Shown: positions 47,349 to 57,115 of the stretch, in pieces
How positions within the stretch are numbered: the stretch's first letter is position 1
Layout of the letters: every line of letters starts with the position of its first letter
The notes under the pieces: generated by a model
The model's input: the letters and a program-made list of their open reading frames with translations, nothing else
Database searches by the model: none
Told to the model about the DNA's origin: nothing
Position numbers and translations under genes: made by a program
Source of the DNA: an uncultured Saprospiraceae bacterium
GTDB taxonomy: Bacteria > Bacteroidota > Bacteroidia > Chitinophagales > Saprospiraceae
NCBI GenBank assembly: GCA_937959115.1
Contig: CALGAW010000074.1
Coordinates: 1-64,000 of the forward strand
DNA length: 64,000 nucleotides
Reading direction: 5' to 3'

Positions 47349-47377
47349 AAATGGACTTCCTAGGAGGTCCATTTTTT
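47349..47377 (+). terminator. Intrinsic terminator of the paralogue pair
   Basis: Near-perfect palindrome AAATGGACTTCC/GGAGGTCCATTT (47349-47374) followed by a T-run to 47377, 27 bp after the stop. Confidence 0.85.
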
Positions 47378-47480
47378 AATTTAATAATATTCAAAATGTC
47401 TTTAAAACATCATTAAACAATAATCGTAATAAGACTCTCAATTATTTCCTTATTTTTACCAGAATTTAGAAGTCACAAAT

Positions 47481-48869
47481 ATGAAAATTAAATTTTGCGG
47501 AGCCGCCAGAAAAGTCACAGGCAGTGCACACTTAATCACCCTAGACAACGGTTATAAAATTTTACTTGACTGTGGACTATACCAAGGCCGAGATAAGGAA
47601 TTAAAAGATTTTAACAGCTCATGGCCATTTGATCCTAAGGAAATCGATTGTCTTATACTATCTCATGCGCACATTGACCACGCTGGACGAATCCCAAAAC
47701 TCGTACGTGATGGGTTTAAAGGCAAAATCTATTCTACGCATGCTACTCGTAGTTTGTGCGCCCTCATGCTCCTAGATAGTGCTCGAATTCAGGAACGAGA
47801 AAATGCATACAAAAACAAAAAACGAAAAGTAAAAAAGGAACCACTATACACTACCACAGATGCCAAAATGGCAATGAACCTCTTTGAAACCAGTGGCTAC
47901 GAGTCATGGGTGCGCATCAAAAAAGGCATCCGAGTACTCTTCAGAGACTCAGGACACATCCTTGGTAGTGCAAACGTTACCATCAGTATACGGGAAAAGG
48001 GAAAACGCAAGAAAACAATCGGATTTACAGGTGATATTGGACGACCGAACAGACCAATCCTACGCGATCCTATCCCAATGCCACAAGTGGACTACCTAAT
48101 TTCTGAATCAACCTATGGAGACAAAGAACACGATGCTCCACCAAACGAACATCAACGGTTTCTAGAAATCATCCAAAAAACGTGTATTGAGCAAAAGGGT
48201 AAATTGCTCATCCCTGCATTCAGCGTTGGAAGGACTCAGGAAATTGTCTACATGCTAGATCAAATGCACACCGCTGGTCTACTTCCTAAAATACCAGTTT
48301 ATGTTGATAGTCCGTTATCGGTCAACACCACAAAAGTATTTGGTGCACACCCAGAATGCTACGATGAAGACCTCAGCGAATACCTGCTCATGGATGACAA
48401 CCCTTTTGGGTTTAATGACCTTAACTATATACACAAACGTGACGATTCGAAAGAGCTAAATGCTTCGGATGAACCATCTATCATTATTGCCTCATCAGGC
48501 ATGATCAACGCAGGTAGAATCAAACACCATGTCTTTCATAATATTGTAAAACCAGAATGCACGGTACTGATTGTTGGTTACTGTTCTCCTAGAACACCTG
48601 GAGGCGCGCTGAGAGCAGGAAAGAAAAAATTGCGACTGTTTGGTCAAGAACGTGAAGTAAAAGCTAGAATTGAGTTAATGGATTCCTTTAGCGCACATGC
48701 TGATCGTCTTGAAATGGCCGATTTCCTGAAAAATCAGAAAAAGCTTAAAAAACTCTTCCTTGTCCATGGAGACTATGACACACAATTAGCTTTTAGTGCG
48801 TTCTTAGAGAAGTATGGAATTGGGCCAGTAGTGATTCCTGATCTTTACCAGGAAATTGAATTAAACTAA
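47481..48869 (+). CDS. Beta-CASP metallo-beta-lactamase-fold RNase-like protein
   Basis: A 462-residue protein. The metallo-beta-lactamase motif SHAHIDHAGRIP (HxHxDH) is at about 60-71, with DSGHILGSAN later. The beta-CASP cap carries SVGRTQEIVYMLDQM, ASSGMINAGRIKHH and, near the end, SAHADRLEM and VHGD. This is the CPSF73/YSH1-like branch of the family, common in Bacteroidota, predicted to cut RNA with two zinc ions. Its target is unknown. It is a single gene, 40 bp ahead of a lipoprotein gene. Confidence 0.9.
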   Translation: MKIKFCGAARKVTGSAHLITLDNGYKILLDCGLYQGRDKELKDFNSSWPFDPKEIDCLILSHAHIDHAGRIPKLVRDGFKGKIYSTHATRSLCALMLLDSARIQERENAYKNKKRKVKKEPLYTTTDAKMAMNLFETSGYESWVRIKKGIRVLFRDSGHILGSANVTISIREKGKRKKTIGFTGDIGRPNRPILRDPIPMPQVDYLISESTYGDKEHDAPPNEHQRFLEIIQKTCIEQKGKLLIPAFSVGRTQEIVYMLDQMHTAGLLPKIPVYVDSPLSVNTTKVFGAHPECYDEDLSEYLLMDDNPFGFNDLNYIHKRDDSKELNASDEPSIIIASSGMINAGRIKHHVFHNIVKPECTVLIVGYCSPRTPGGALRAGKKKLRLFGQEREVKARIELMDSFSAHADRLEMADFLKNQKKLKKLFLVHGDYDTQLAFSAFLEKYGIGPVVIPDLYQEIELN

Positions 48870-48909
48870 AAAGGCACTTTTTTTGTAGTAAAATCTCTAA
48901 ACCTCGCTT

Positions 48910-50427
48910 ATGTTAAACCAGCAATTCTTCCTAATCCTGTGTATCGCTTTGTTATTAAGTGGCTGCAAAAAAGCATCTAAACTTGACAACATTACAATGG
49001 GAGAGTACAGTCCTGATATCGCATTTCCACTAGTCAACTCAAGCGTGACAGCTGGAGATCTACTTGATAGTTTTGGCGATGGGACGAATCTGGAAGAAGG
49101 CTCAGACGGATCGCTGACTTTTGTTTATCAGAGTGAAGGGTTTGGCTTGAGGAGTGAAGAAATCACCGAGCTTATTCCTAATTTCTCATTTCCAATGGTC
49201 GATACTATTGTAGGGTTTCCGTATAATCTTCCAAACAATACATTCGTAGACTTTATTAGGATCAAGAAGGGAATAATAGGTGTTCTAGTTGCCAATGACC
49301 ATCCAGAACCGGTAGAATTTACGCTTACAATTCCCGACATTACCCTAAACGGTGTTCCATTTAAACAAACTGCTATTATAGGAACAACGATTCCCTATTT
49401 CGATACCTATGATGTAGCTGGATATGTACTAACGCCCAACGCAGATTCTTTAAATTTTAGATATTCAGCTAAACTTGTCAACTCAGGGACTTTCGTAGAG
49501 CTATACAGTGCGCCTGACCCGATTATTGCACTTGACTCAATGCGCTACAGTTATGCAGAGGGGTATCTTGGAAATGGATCGTTCCCGTTGCCTAGGGATA
49601 CAATTGAAATTGACATCTTCGACCAATTCTCAGGAAACATTTTCTTTGAAGAGCCATCAATAACAGTGACCATCAACAATAGTTTTGGTTTTCCTATCAA
49701 GGGGAAATTTGATGTTTTAGATGCTCATACAGTCGATGGTACAACCCTTCCACTAATCAATAGCGTTCTGAATAATGGGTTTTCTATTGCCTATCCAACA
49801 TTTGCTGAAATTGGACAAACCAAACAAACGGTTTTTGTAGTCGATTATAACAATTCAAATCTCAACACCATCATAGGAAAACCAGTTGACTTTTTTGATT
49901 ATGAGTTGGTACCAGTCGCCAATCCTGGTCCGGGCACGCCAGTCGGTTTTTTAACAGATTCTAGCGAAATTACGCTCGACCTTCTAGTCGAATTGCCCCT
50001 GCATGGAACGGTAGAAAATTTTACAATGTCTGATACCTTGGCGATATCACTTGACATCTATGAAAAAATGGACTACGCCAATCTAAAAGTCATTACGGAC
50101 AATGGATTCCCTGTAGATGTGTATACACAAATGTACTTTCTAAATGAAAGTTACGAACCAATTGATAGCTTGGCAACTAATTTTAACGAAAGTCTTTTAG
50201 CATCTGGGATTATAGGGTCGAATGGCCGAGTGACAGAACCAACCATAAAAACCACTGAATACGAGATAACTGAAGATCGATTCAGTATTTTAAAGCAGGA
50301 TGCAAAATACCTATTGCTTAAAACCTCCTTTTCTACGGTTGATAATGGTCAGCAATCTATTCGCATTTATTCTGACTACGAGATCGGAATGAAGATCGGT
50401 GTTTTAGCTGGTATTCGTCCGATTTAG
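48910..50427 (+). CDS. Outer-membrane lipoprotein of unknown function
   Basis: A 505-residue lipoprotein (LLSGCKKASK lipobox) predicted to be rich in beta strands with regular Asn/Asp/Gly turns (TLTIPDITLNGVPF, SITVTINNSFGFPIKGKF). The repeated two-domain feel and the closing SDYEIGMKIGVLAGIRPI suggest a barrel-like or immunoglobulin-like domain. I recall similar uncharacterised lipoproteins across Bacteroidota but cannot assign a role. The gap to the beta-CASP gene is 40 bp, so cotranscription is possible. Confidence 0.65.
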   Translation: MLNQQFFLILCIALLLSGCKKASKLDNITMGEYSPDIAFPLVNSSVTAGDLLDSFGDGTNLEEGSDGSLTFVYQSEGFGLRSEEITELIPNFSFPMVDTIVGFPYNLPNNTFVDFIRIKKGIIGVLVANDHPEPVEFTLTIPDITLNGVPFKQTAIIGTTIPYFDTYDVAGYVLTPNADSLNFRYSAKLVNSGTFVELYSAPDPIIALDSMRYSYAEGYLGNGSFPLPRDTIEIDIFDQFSGNIFFEEPSITVTINNSFGFPIKGKFDVLDAHTVDGTTLPLINSVLNNGFSIAYPTFAEIGQTKQTVFVVDYNNSNLNTIIGKPVDFFDYELVPVANPGPGTPVGFLTDSSEITLDLLVELPLHGTVENFTMSDTLAISLDIYEKMDYANLKVITDNGFPVDVYTQMYFLNESYEPIDSLATNFNESLLASGIIGSNGRVTEPTIKTTEYEITEDRFSILKQDAKYLLLKTSFSTVDNGQQSIRIYSDYEIGMKIGVLAGIRPI

Positions 50428-50525
50428 AATTGCTGCATTTCTTACGATTGTAAGTGTTCGATTAAGAGAAACAACCATTTCTAGTAGATTAATTGAAAAT
50501 TCATTCTTCATAATTAAATTAGTTT

Positions 50526-50533
50526 TACCTTTG
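50526..50533 (+). promoter_or_regulatory. -7 element for der-rfbC-rfbD
   Basis: TACCTTTG, an exact TAnnTTTG, 21 bp before the der start codon. No TTG sits at the ideal -33 distance. Confidence 0.5.
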
Positions 50534-50553
50534 CAGGCTAAATACATCAGAAT

Positions 50554-51855
50554 ATGGGAAATATTGTGGCAATTGTTGGGCGACCAAACGTCGGAAAGTC
50601 TACCCTGTTTAACCGATTGATCGGTGAACGGCAAGCGATTATTGACGATGTGAGTGGTGTGACGCGTGACCGACAGTACGGCGAATCCACTTGGAATGGC
50701 AAGGCATTCAATGTAGTAGACACTGGTGGCTTTGTCCAAAGCTCTGATGATGTGTTTGAAGTGTCTATCCGTTCGCAGGTGAAAATTGCAATGGAGGAAG
50801 CTACCGTAATCATCTTTATGGTAGACGCAACCACTGGAATCACAGACCTAGACGAACAGATGTCACAACTGCTCAGGAAATCAAAAAAACAGGTCATCCT
50901 CGCAGTAAACAAAGTGGACAACTTTGATCGTCAAATACAAGCAAACGAGTTCTGGAGTCTTGGTTTTGAATTGACCTTTTTCCTTTCCTCTATAAATGGC
51001 TCAGGGTCTGGAGAACTATTAGATGAAGTCGCTGAACATGTGGAGAATATCGTACCGCTGGAAACCCCATTACCTAAATTCGCAATCATAGGACAGCCTA
51101 ACGTCGGTAAAAGTTCATTTGTGAATGCACTCATTGGAGAAGAACGGAACATCGTTACTGAGATTGCTGGGACCACACGTGATGCTATTCATACCCGCTA
51201 TACAAAATACGACAAAGATTTCTTCCTAATTGACACGGCAGGAATCCGTAAAAAAGCAAAAGTACATGAGAACCTTGAGTTTTACTCAGTCATGCGCGCC
51301 ATTAAAGCCATTGAAGAGGCAGATGTTTGCTTTCTGATTGTAGATGCAACCCTGGGAGTTGAAGCGCAAGACTTAAAGATTTTCTCCTTAGTGCAAAAGC
51401 GAAACAAGGGCATCGTGCTCTTAGTAAATAAATGGGACTTGGTAGAAAAAGAAACGAATACAGCCAAGGAATTTGAAGAAGTATTTAGAGATCGTCTGGC
51501 TCCGTTTAATGATTTACCAATGGTCTTTATGTCTGCACTAAGCAAGCAACGTATTTTAAAGGCAATTGATGCTGGAATCTCAGTATTCGAAAACCGTAAT
51601 CGGAAAGTATCAACCTCGAAACTAAATGAAATATTGGAAGAAGCTCTAGCAAAATATCCACCGCCTTCTGTAAAAGGAAGATTGGCCAAAATCAAGTATG
51701 TAACACAGTTGCCAACGTATTACCCAGCTTTTGCTTTCTTCTGCAATAACCCAAAATATGTAAAGGACTCTTATAGACAATACCTAGAAAATTTCTTACG
51801 GAAAAAGTTTGATTTCTCTGGTGTCCCAATTGGCATATTCATCCGTAAAAAGTAG
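50554..51855 (+). CDS. der: Ribosome biogenesis GTPase Der (EngA)
   Basis: A 433-residue protein with two tandem GTPase domains: GRPNVGKSTLFNRLIGE (~8-24), DTGG and NKVD in the first; GQPNVGKSSFVNALIGE (~181-197), DTAGIRKK and NKWD in the second. A KH-like C-terminal domain follows (SVKGRLAKIKYVTQLPTYYP). It is needed for 50S assembly. The length is normal. It leads an apparent operon with rfbC 14 bp downstream, a pairing that is not functionally obvious. Confidence 0.97.
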   Translation: MGNIVAIVGRPNVGKSTLFNRLIGERQAIIDDVSGVTRDRQYGESTWNGKAFNVVDTGGFVQSSDDVFEVSIRSQVKIAMEEATVIIFMVDATTGITDLDEQMSQLLRKSKKQVILAVNKVDNFDRQIQANEFWSLGFELTFFLSSINGSGSGELLDEVAEHVENIVPLETPLPKFAIIGQPNVGKSSFVNALIGEERNIVTEIAGTTRDAIHTRYTKYDKDFFLIDTAGIRKKAKVHENLEFYSVMRAIKAIEEADVCFLIVDATLGVEAQDLKIFSLVQKRNKGIVLLVNKWDLVEKETNTAKEFEEVFRDRLAPFNDLPMVFMSALSKQRILKAIDAGISVFENRNRKVSTSKLNEILEEALAKYPPPSVKGRLAKIKYVTQLPTYYPAFAFFCNNPKYVKDSYRQYLENFLRKKFDFSGVPIGIFIRKK

Positions 51856-51869
51856 AACTACCCGTTATT

Positions 51870-52421
51870 ATGCAAGTAACAAACACAAATTTTCCTGATT
51901 TAACCGTCATCCAGCCAACTATTTTTGGTGATGCAAGAGGCTTTTTCTACGAAAGTTTTAACGGCAAGAAATTCAAAGAGTTAACCGGTATCAATACCGA
52001 TTTTGTTCAAGACAATATGGCCCGATCTACGTTTGGTGTCTTACGTGGATTACATTATCAAATCGGAGATGCTGCTCAAGCAAAATTAGTCAGTGTCATC
52101 GAAGGAGAAGTGTTGGATGTAGTCGTCGACTTACGTCCTGAATCACCGATGTATGGCAAGCACTATAAAATCAGATTGTCAGGTGAAAACAAAACTCAGC
52201 TATTTGTACCTCGCGGATTTGCTCATGGCTATGCGGTATTAAGTGAAACTGCTTTGTTTTATTACAAATGCGATAACTACTACGCACCTAGCAGAGAAGG
52301 TGGGGTGATGTATAATGATCCAGCTTTTAATATTGATTGGGAGTTCGATCTGTCTAAAGCAATTTTGTCAGAGAAGGACTTGATTCATCCCTCCTTTGCA
52401 CAACACGTCCCTGTAAACTAG
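51870..52421 (+). CDS. rfbC: dTDP-4-dehydrorhamnose 3,5-epimerase
   Basis: A 183-residue cupin enzyme of dTDP-L-rhamnose synthesis. Signature segments: DARGFFYESFN, FVQDNMARSTFGVLRGLHYQ with the catalytic His, DLRPESPMYGKH, FVPRGFAHGYAVLSE and YYAPSREGGVMYNDP. Length matches the family. It sits between der and rfbD, with a 6-bp gap to rfbD. rfbA and rfbB are not in the window. Confidence 0.95.
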   Translation: MQVTNTNFPDLTVIQPTIFGDARGFFYESFNGKKFKELTGINTDFVQDNMARSTFGVLRGLHYQIGDAAQAKLVSVIEGEVLDVVVDLRPESPMYGKHYKIRLSGENKTQLFVPRGFAHGYAVLSETALFYYKCDNYYAPSREGGVMYNDPAFNIDWEFDLSKAILSEKDLIHPSFAQHVPVN

Positions 52422-52427
52422 TATCTT

Positions 52428-53303
52428 ATGTCAACCATTCTAGTCACTGGATCCAACGGACAACTCGGAAGTGAACTACAAGAGCTCGCTAGCCAATTTC
52501 CTGATCACCAATTCCTATTTACCAATTCCGAATCACTTGATATTTGCGATGAGGAAACAGTAAAAGCATTTTTTGCTCAACATCAAATCGATTATTGCAT
52601 TAACTGTGCTGCCTATACTGCTGTTGACAAGGCAGAAAGTAATAATGAAGCTGCTTATGCTGTGAATGTCAATGGTGCTCAATACTTAGCTCAGGCATGT
52701 GCAAAACAGAATGCCGTTTTGCTTCATTTGTCAACGGATTATGTCTACCACAATAATCAGAATACACCATTTAAAGAAGAAGACACCGTAAACCCTCAAG
52801 GCGTTTATGCTGCTACAAAATTACTAGGAGAACAGGCGGCTCAAATGGCAAACCCATTGACTGTTGTAATTCGTACTTCTTGGGTTTATTCTTCTTATGG
52901 TAACAATTTTGTAAAAACAATGCTTCGTCTTGGCGCAGAGCGCGATGCGCTTAGTGTCGTTTACGATCAGATTGGTACCCCAACTTATGCAAAGGATATT
53001 GCACAAGCTTTACTAAAGGTGATAAACACTTTTCAAGTAACAGAAAGCCCTGCTAAACTATGCGGTGTTTATCATTTTAGCAATGAAGGCGTCACTTCTT
53101 GGTACGATTTCGCCCACGCCATCTTTGAAGAAGCAAATCTAGCTTGTGCCCTCACTGCAATTGAGAGCGTAGCGTATCCAACTCCTGCAAAGCGGCCACC
53201 CTTCAGTTTATTGCATAAAGGTAAGATCAAATCCGTCTTCGACGTAAAGGTCAGACATTGGCGAGAAGCCTTGAGAGATTGCCTAAAACGCCTTACTGCC
53301 TAA
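52428..53303 (+). CDS. rfbD: dTDP-4-dehydrorhamnose reductase
   Basis: A 291-residue short-chain dehydrogenase reducing the rfbC product to dTDP-L-rhamnose. It has the nucleotide-binding GSNGQLGSEL at the start, the NCAAYTAVDKAE region, LSTDYVYHNNQNTPFKEED, and the Tyr/Lys catalytic pair in YAATKLLGEQ. It supplies rhamnose for surface polysaccharide. The stop lies 65 bp before the amylase-like gene. Confidence 0.95.
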   Translation: MSTILVTGSNGQLGSELQELASQFPDHQFLFTNSESLDICDEETVKAFFAQHQIDYCINCAAYTAVDKAESNNEAAYAVNVNGAQYLAQACAKQNAVLLHLSTDYVYHNNQNTPFKEEDTVNPQGVYAATKLLGEQAAQMANPLTVVIRTSWVYSSYGNNFVKTMLRLGAERDALSVVYDQIGTPTYAKDIAQALLKVINTFQVTESPAKLCGVYHFSNEGVTSWYDFAHAIFEEANLACALTAIESVAYPTPAKRPPFSLLHKGKIKSVFDVKVRHWREALRDCLKRLTA

Positions 53304-53368
53304 AGCGGGTTAAGATACTAGCGTTGTCTTCCATCTTTTTTGTATCTTCATTCTGTAAAACAATCAGT

Positions 53369-55786
53369 ATGAAACATCTACCCATCCTAGTACTACTCTG
53401 CTTTTTATGCCTGCTTGTAAAGGGAAACAATTGCCCTGTTGACGTTAATGTCAAGAAAGTCGTCTTGCAAGCCTTCTGGTGGAATTGCCAAAATGATCAG
53501 TATCCTGATAGTTGGGCAAATTACCTTGCAGACCTCGCTCCTATTATCAAAGAACTTGGTTTTGATGCCGTCTGGATTCCCCCAACTCCCAAAAGCGATC
53601 AGCCAAATGCAATGGGCTATCAGCCGTTTGATCATTATGATTTAGGAGATAAATATCAGAAAGAATTCCTTCGGACGAAATTAGGAACTAAGGACGAACT
53701 CCTCAGAATGATTGCGATCATGCACGCGAATGGCATTGAAGTGATCCAAGATATTGTGCTTGGTTCTGTCAGCCATGCTGGGAGTGCTTTCAGTGCAGGC
53801 GGACAGGACAACGGCTCATCGTATTCACTTGCTACTGCAGCAGGTCTTAAGAACTTTCGTTATGCCTCTTACGCCTCACCAGCCAACTCTGAATCAGCAT
53901 GCGGTTATGCTGTGCGGTCAGGCAGATGGGCTAAAAATGCAGACAATTTTCATCCGCACCCAGGACATATGAATACAACAGATGACTGGACCATCACCAC
54001 TGGATTTAATCCCGACATCTGCTACGGATTTACGGAAGCAGGCGATGGCAATGGACATGGTGTGAGTTCCAATATCTGTTCCCTGCCCAATTGTGGTGGT
54101 GCTTGCGTCAATCCTGCTCAGAACTCAGGGTACAACTTTACAGAAGCGAGGAATTGGATTGCTTGGTACAAAAAACAGACAGGCGTCGACGGATTTCGAT
54201 GGGAAGGCGTTCAATCTTTTCCCTATTTCGTTCAGCAAGATCTTAGTTTTCATGTCAAATACGGCATCCCAAACTGGGCTGCAGGAGGGCTGAATATGCT
54301 TAATTTTGGCGATTACGTGGATGTGAAAGCCAAAACAGATCAACATGTCATTGATGTTGCGGCATCCAACTTCGGAACCGAAAAACTAATGGGCGCGATG
54401 GACTGGAATCTACGTGGCCTTGGGCCTTCTGGTGGATTACAGGCACTAGCCAACAGTATGGGCTCCTACGATCTTAGCCAATTACCTGGAGCGCAAAGCA
54501 ATCAACGCTACCACGAATTAGGAGACGGAACTAAGATTCACCGTAGTGGTAATTTTGTAAACAGTCACATGACCTTTCGTCCCTACTATAATTCAGGAGG
54601 AGACTACAACGGCTGGGATACTGCAAATGAAGTGTCTCCCCATGTAGAACCTGGTAATCCATGGATAATTCCTGCCTACGCAGCAGCTATTGCTATGGAC
54701 GGAAACCCAATCATTTACTTTGAAGATATTTTCAATATCGGCTATCTCGGAAACCGATTTAATCATGTACCGACCAATCAGACTTCGTTTCCGATTTATG
54801 ATGATATGATTAATCTCATCTGGTGTCATCAAAATCTAGGGTTTAAAGATGGTGATTATCGAGTAGCAGATAGTAGTATTGATCACCTTGTGATAAGCAG
54901 GGACGGTATTGCACTGATTGGCATTAATGATCACATCAACAGTTGGGTTTCGGTGTATATTTCGAATTCTGGTTTTCCTTCAGGTACTGTATTGTACGAT
55001 TATTCTGGTGCAAATGGGCTCAATACTGTGTTGGTCGATACTGCAGGTGGTGTTACGATTGATATTCCTCCAGTAGACTCTATGCTAAATGTTGCCAAAC
55101 GAAAGGGGTATGCTGTCTGGGCACCTGACGGGCAACTACAAAGTAGTTATTTTCCATGTCGTTCTGCTATAACTGTGCAGGAGTGGGAGATGGCTGATGA
55201 TTTGGGCGATAGCCATTGTTTCTCTTTAGGACAAGGAGGAGTCATCCCTAATAATTCTTGTTTAAAGAAAACAGTAGGCAAAATATTTGTAGCAGCGGAC
55301 AGTATCGTACGAATAGATTTGTATCCAACAGACACGAGCTCTGTATTGACCATTTGCCTATATGATTTAGACAACAATTTACTAGAAACCATTAGTGGAC
55401 AAGGCGACATTGATATAAATTATGTACCGATTAATGATCAATGGCTTACAATAAAAGTAGGAAACGAGGGTGGGACAGGAACAAGTCAACCCGTTCGGGT
55501 GAAGGCAACGTATCAAGCACCACCTTCTGGCAATACCATTTTGTACCCTTCGGCACAGACCACTACTGCGTTTTGGACGGGTGCGGAAGACACGGATTGG
55601 TTTAACTGTAGAAATTGGGTAGAAGGACTGGTTCCTAATGCTTTTATCAATGCTGTGATCCCGTCTTGTGGAGACAATTGGCCTGAGGTCGTTGGTACAA
55701 ATGCTGAGTGCGCTGATTTAACGCTAAAGCCAGGGGCACAGTTGACTGTAGCAACTGGAGGGGATTTACGGGTTTATGGTGATTAG
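53369..55786 (+). CDS. Secreted GH13 alpha-amylase-like protein with altered catalytic sites
   Basis: The frame opens within rfbD at 53258, but the ATG at 53369 precedes a signal peptide (LPILVLLCFLCLLVKG); ~805 residues. The (beta/alpha)8 barrel is recognisable: FDAVWIPPTPKSDQPNAMGY, IEVIQDIVLGSV (region I), DGFRWEGVQ (region II, ~274-281), FVNSHMTF (region IV, ~396-403), GNPIIYFEDIF. But the nucleophile Asp is Glu279 and the region IV Asp is Met401. The C-terminal ~200 residues have two small beta domains, the last with LKPGAQLTVATGGDLRVYG. Amylase fold likely; normal amylase activity doubtful. Confidence 0.8.
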   Translation: MKHLPILVLLCFLCLLVKGNNCPVDVNVKKVVLQAFWWNCQNDQYPDSWANYLADLAPIIKELGFDAVWIPPTPKSDQPNAMGYQPFDHYDLGDKYQKEFLRTKLGTKDELLRMIAIMHANGIEVIQDIVLGSVSHAGSAFSAGGQDNGSSYSLATAAGLKNFRYASYASPANSESACGYAVRSGRWAKNADNFHPHPGHMNTTDDWTITTGFNPDICYGFTEAGDGNGHGVSSNICSLPNCGGACVNPAQNSGYNFTEARNWIAWYKKQTGVDGFRWEGVQSFPYFVQQDLSFHVKYGIPNWAAGGLNMLNFGDYVDVKAKTDQHVIDVAASNFGTEKLMGAMDWNLRGLGPSGGLQALANSMGSYDLSQLPGAQSNQRYHELGDGTKIHRSGNFVNSHMTFRPYYNSGGDYNGWDTANEVSPHVEPGNPWIIPAYAAAIAMDGNPIIYFEDIFNIGYLGNRFNHVPTNQTSFPIYDDMINLIWCHQNLGFKDGDYRVADSSIDHLVISRDGIALIGINDHINSWVSVYISNSGFPSGTVLYDYSGANGLNTVLVDTAGGVTIDIPPVDSMLNVAKRKGYAVWAPDGQLQSSYFPCRSAITVQEWEMADDLGDSHCFSLGQGGVIPNNSCLKKTVGKIFVAADSIVRIDLYPTDTSSVLTICLYDLDNNLLETISGQGDIDINYVPINDQWLTIKVGNEGGTGTSQPVRVKATYQAPPSGNTILYPSAQTTTAFWTGAEDTDWFNCRNWVEGLVPNAFINAVIPSCGDNWPEVVGTNAECADLTLKPGAQLTVATGGDLRVYGD

Positions 55787-56074
55787 GGGTTTTCGCTATT
55801 GGGAGAACTACTTGTAAGAACGATTTCAATAGTTTAATGTAACCCGTAAAATCAAAAGATAAGAGACAAAAATAGAGGAGTATTTTGATTGTAGATAGAA
55901 TTGGTCTATAATCCGATCAATAACAAATGGAATTGGTTGTATAAATTTTGCCTCATTCCTTAGAGAATAAATCGTCAATTTTGTATTTTTACATGAAGTT
56001 ATATAGAAAAGCTAGAGTGAAACATCCTTGTATTCGGTTAGCTTTCAAAATTTTAAAATTAAAATTCTAATAAT

Positions 56075-57034
56075 ATGTCAAGTGTTACTACTGGAATTCC
56101 TGCAGTTGATTTGTCTAAATTTACTTCAGGGGACCCAGCTAAAAAGGCTGAATTCGTTCAAGAAATAGGGAATGCTTTTCACAGTGTTGGTTTCGTTGCT
56201 GTTACCAATCATGGTGTTGATCAGAATATTATTGATCAATTTTACGCTGCTGGAAAGAAATTTTTCTCACTTCCTGTGGAAACAAAATTAGCAGCTCAAA
56301 TTCCTGGTCTTGCTGGCCAAAGAGGATACACTGCTTTTGGTACAGAGCATGCAAAACAATCTCAAGTCGCAGATCTTAAAGAGTTTTTCCAGATTGGACA
56401 GACGGTAGAGGATGATGACCCAATAAAGGATGAATATCCACCAAACGTGAAGGTTAGTGAGTTACCTGAATTTCACGAGCTTGGCAATCAGTTGTATTCA
56501 GCGTTTGAGGAAGCAGGAAGTAACCTTCTGCGTGCTATAGCACTCTACCTTAATCTAGATGAGAACTATTTCGACAAGCATATTCATAACGGGAATAGCA
56601 TTCTTAGAGCGATTCACTATCCACCAATCAAAGGAGAACCGAAATCTGCTATCCGTGCTGAAGAACATGAAGACATTGATCTAATCACTCTTTTAGTAGG
56701 TGCTTCTGCTGATGGTCTTGAGCTGTTCAATGAAGACAAAGAATGGGTGCCAATCAAGGCAGGAGTTGATGCAATTGTAATCAACGTAGGTGATATGTTA
56801 CAACGATTGACGAACAACTATCTAAAATCTACAACTCACCGTGTTGTCAACCCTCCACGTGAGAGATGGCACCTTCCAAGAATGTCGATTCCTTTCTTCC
56901 TTCACCCAAGAAGTGAAATGGATCTAACTTGTCTTGAAAGCTGTATTACTGAAGATAATCCTAAGGCTTTTCCAGATTCAACTGCTGGGGAATACCTTGA
57001 TGAGCGATTAAGAGAAATCGGTTTGAAAAAGTAA
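56075..57034 (+). CDS. Fe(II)/2-oxoglutarate dioxygenase, isopenicillin-N-synthase type
   Basis: A 319-residue enzyme with the DIOX_N region (AVDLSKFTSG, AFHSVGFVAVTNHGV, RGYTAFG) and the iron-binding jelly roll: EEHEDIDLITLL gives His198/Asp200, THRVVNPP gives His255, and RMSIPFF carries the Arg of the RxS motif that holds 2-oxoglutarate. The substrate is unknown; relatives act on antibiotics, plant hormones and small acids. It is monocistronic, with a terminator directly after it. Confidence 0.9.
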   Translation: MSSVTTGIPAVDLSKFTSGDPAKKAEFVQEIGNAFHSVGFVAVTNHGVDQNIIDQFYAAGKKFFSLPVETKLAAQIPGLAGQRGYTAFGTEHAKQSQVADLKEFFQIGQTVEDDDPIKDEYPPNVKVSELPEFHELGNQLYSAFEEAGSNLLRAIALYLNLDENYFDKHIHNGNSILRAIHYPPIKGEPKSAIRAEEHEDIDLITLLVGASADGLELFNEDKEWVPIKAGVDAIVINVGDMLQRLTNNYLKSTTHRVVNPPRERWHLPRMSIPFFLHPRSEMDLTCLESCITEDNPKAFPDSTAGEYLDERLREIGLKK

Positions 57035-57054
57035 ATTGATTCAAAATATTTATA

Positions 57055-57086
57055 AACGGGTAGCAACTTATTGTTACCCGTTTTTT
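57055..57086 (+). terminator. Terminator (possibly bidirectional)
   Basis: AACGGGTAGCAA paired with TTGTTACCCGTT (57055-57082), then six T on the plus strand. The opposite strand has only a short A/T tail, so it mainly serves the dioxygenase gene. Confidence 0.85.
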
Positions 57087-57115
57087 ATGGTGCGTCCTGC
57101 ATGGTTAGTTAAAAA

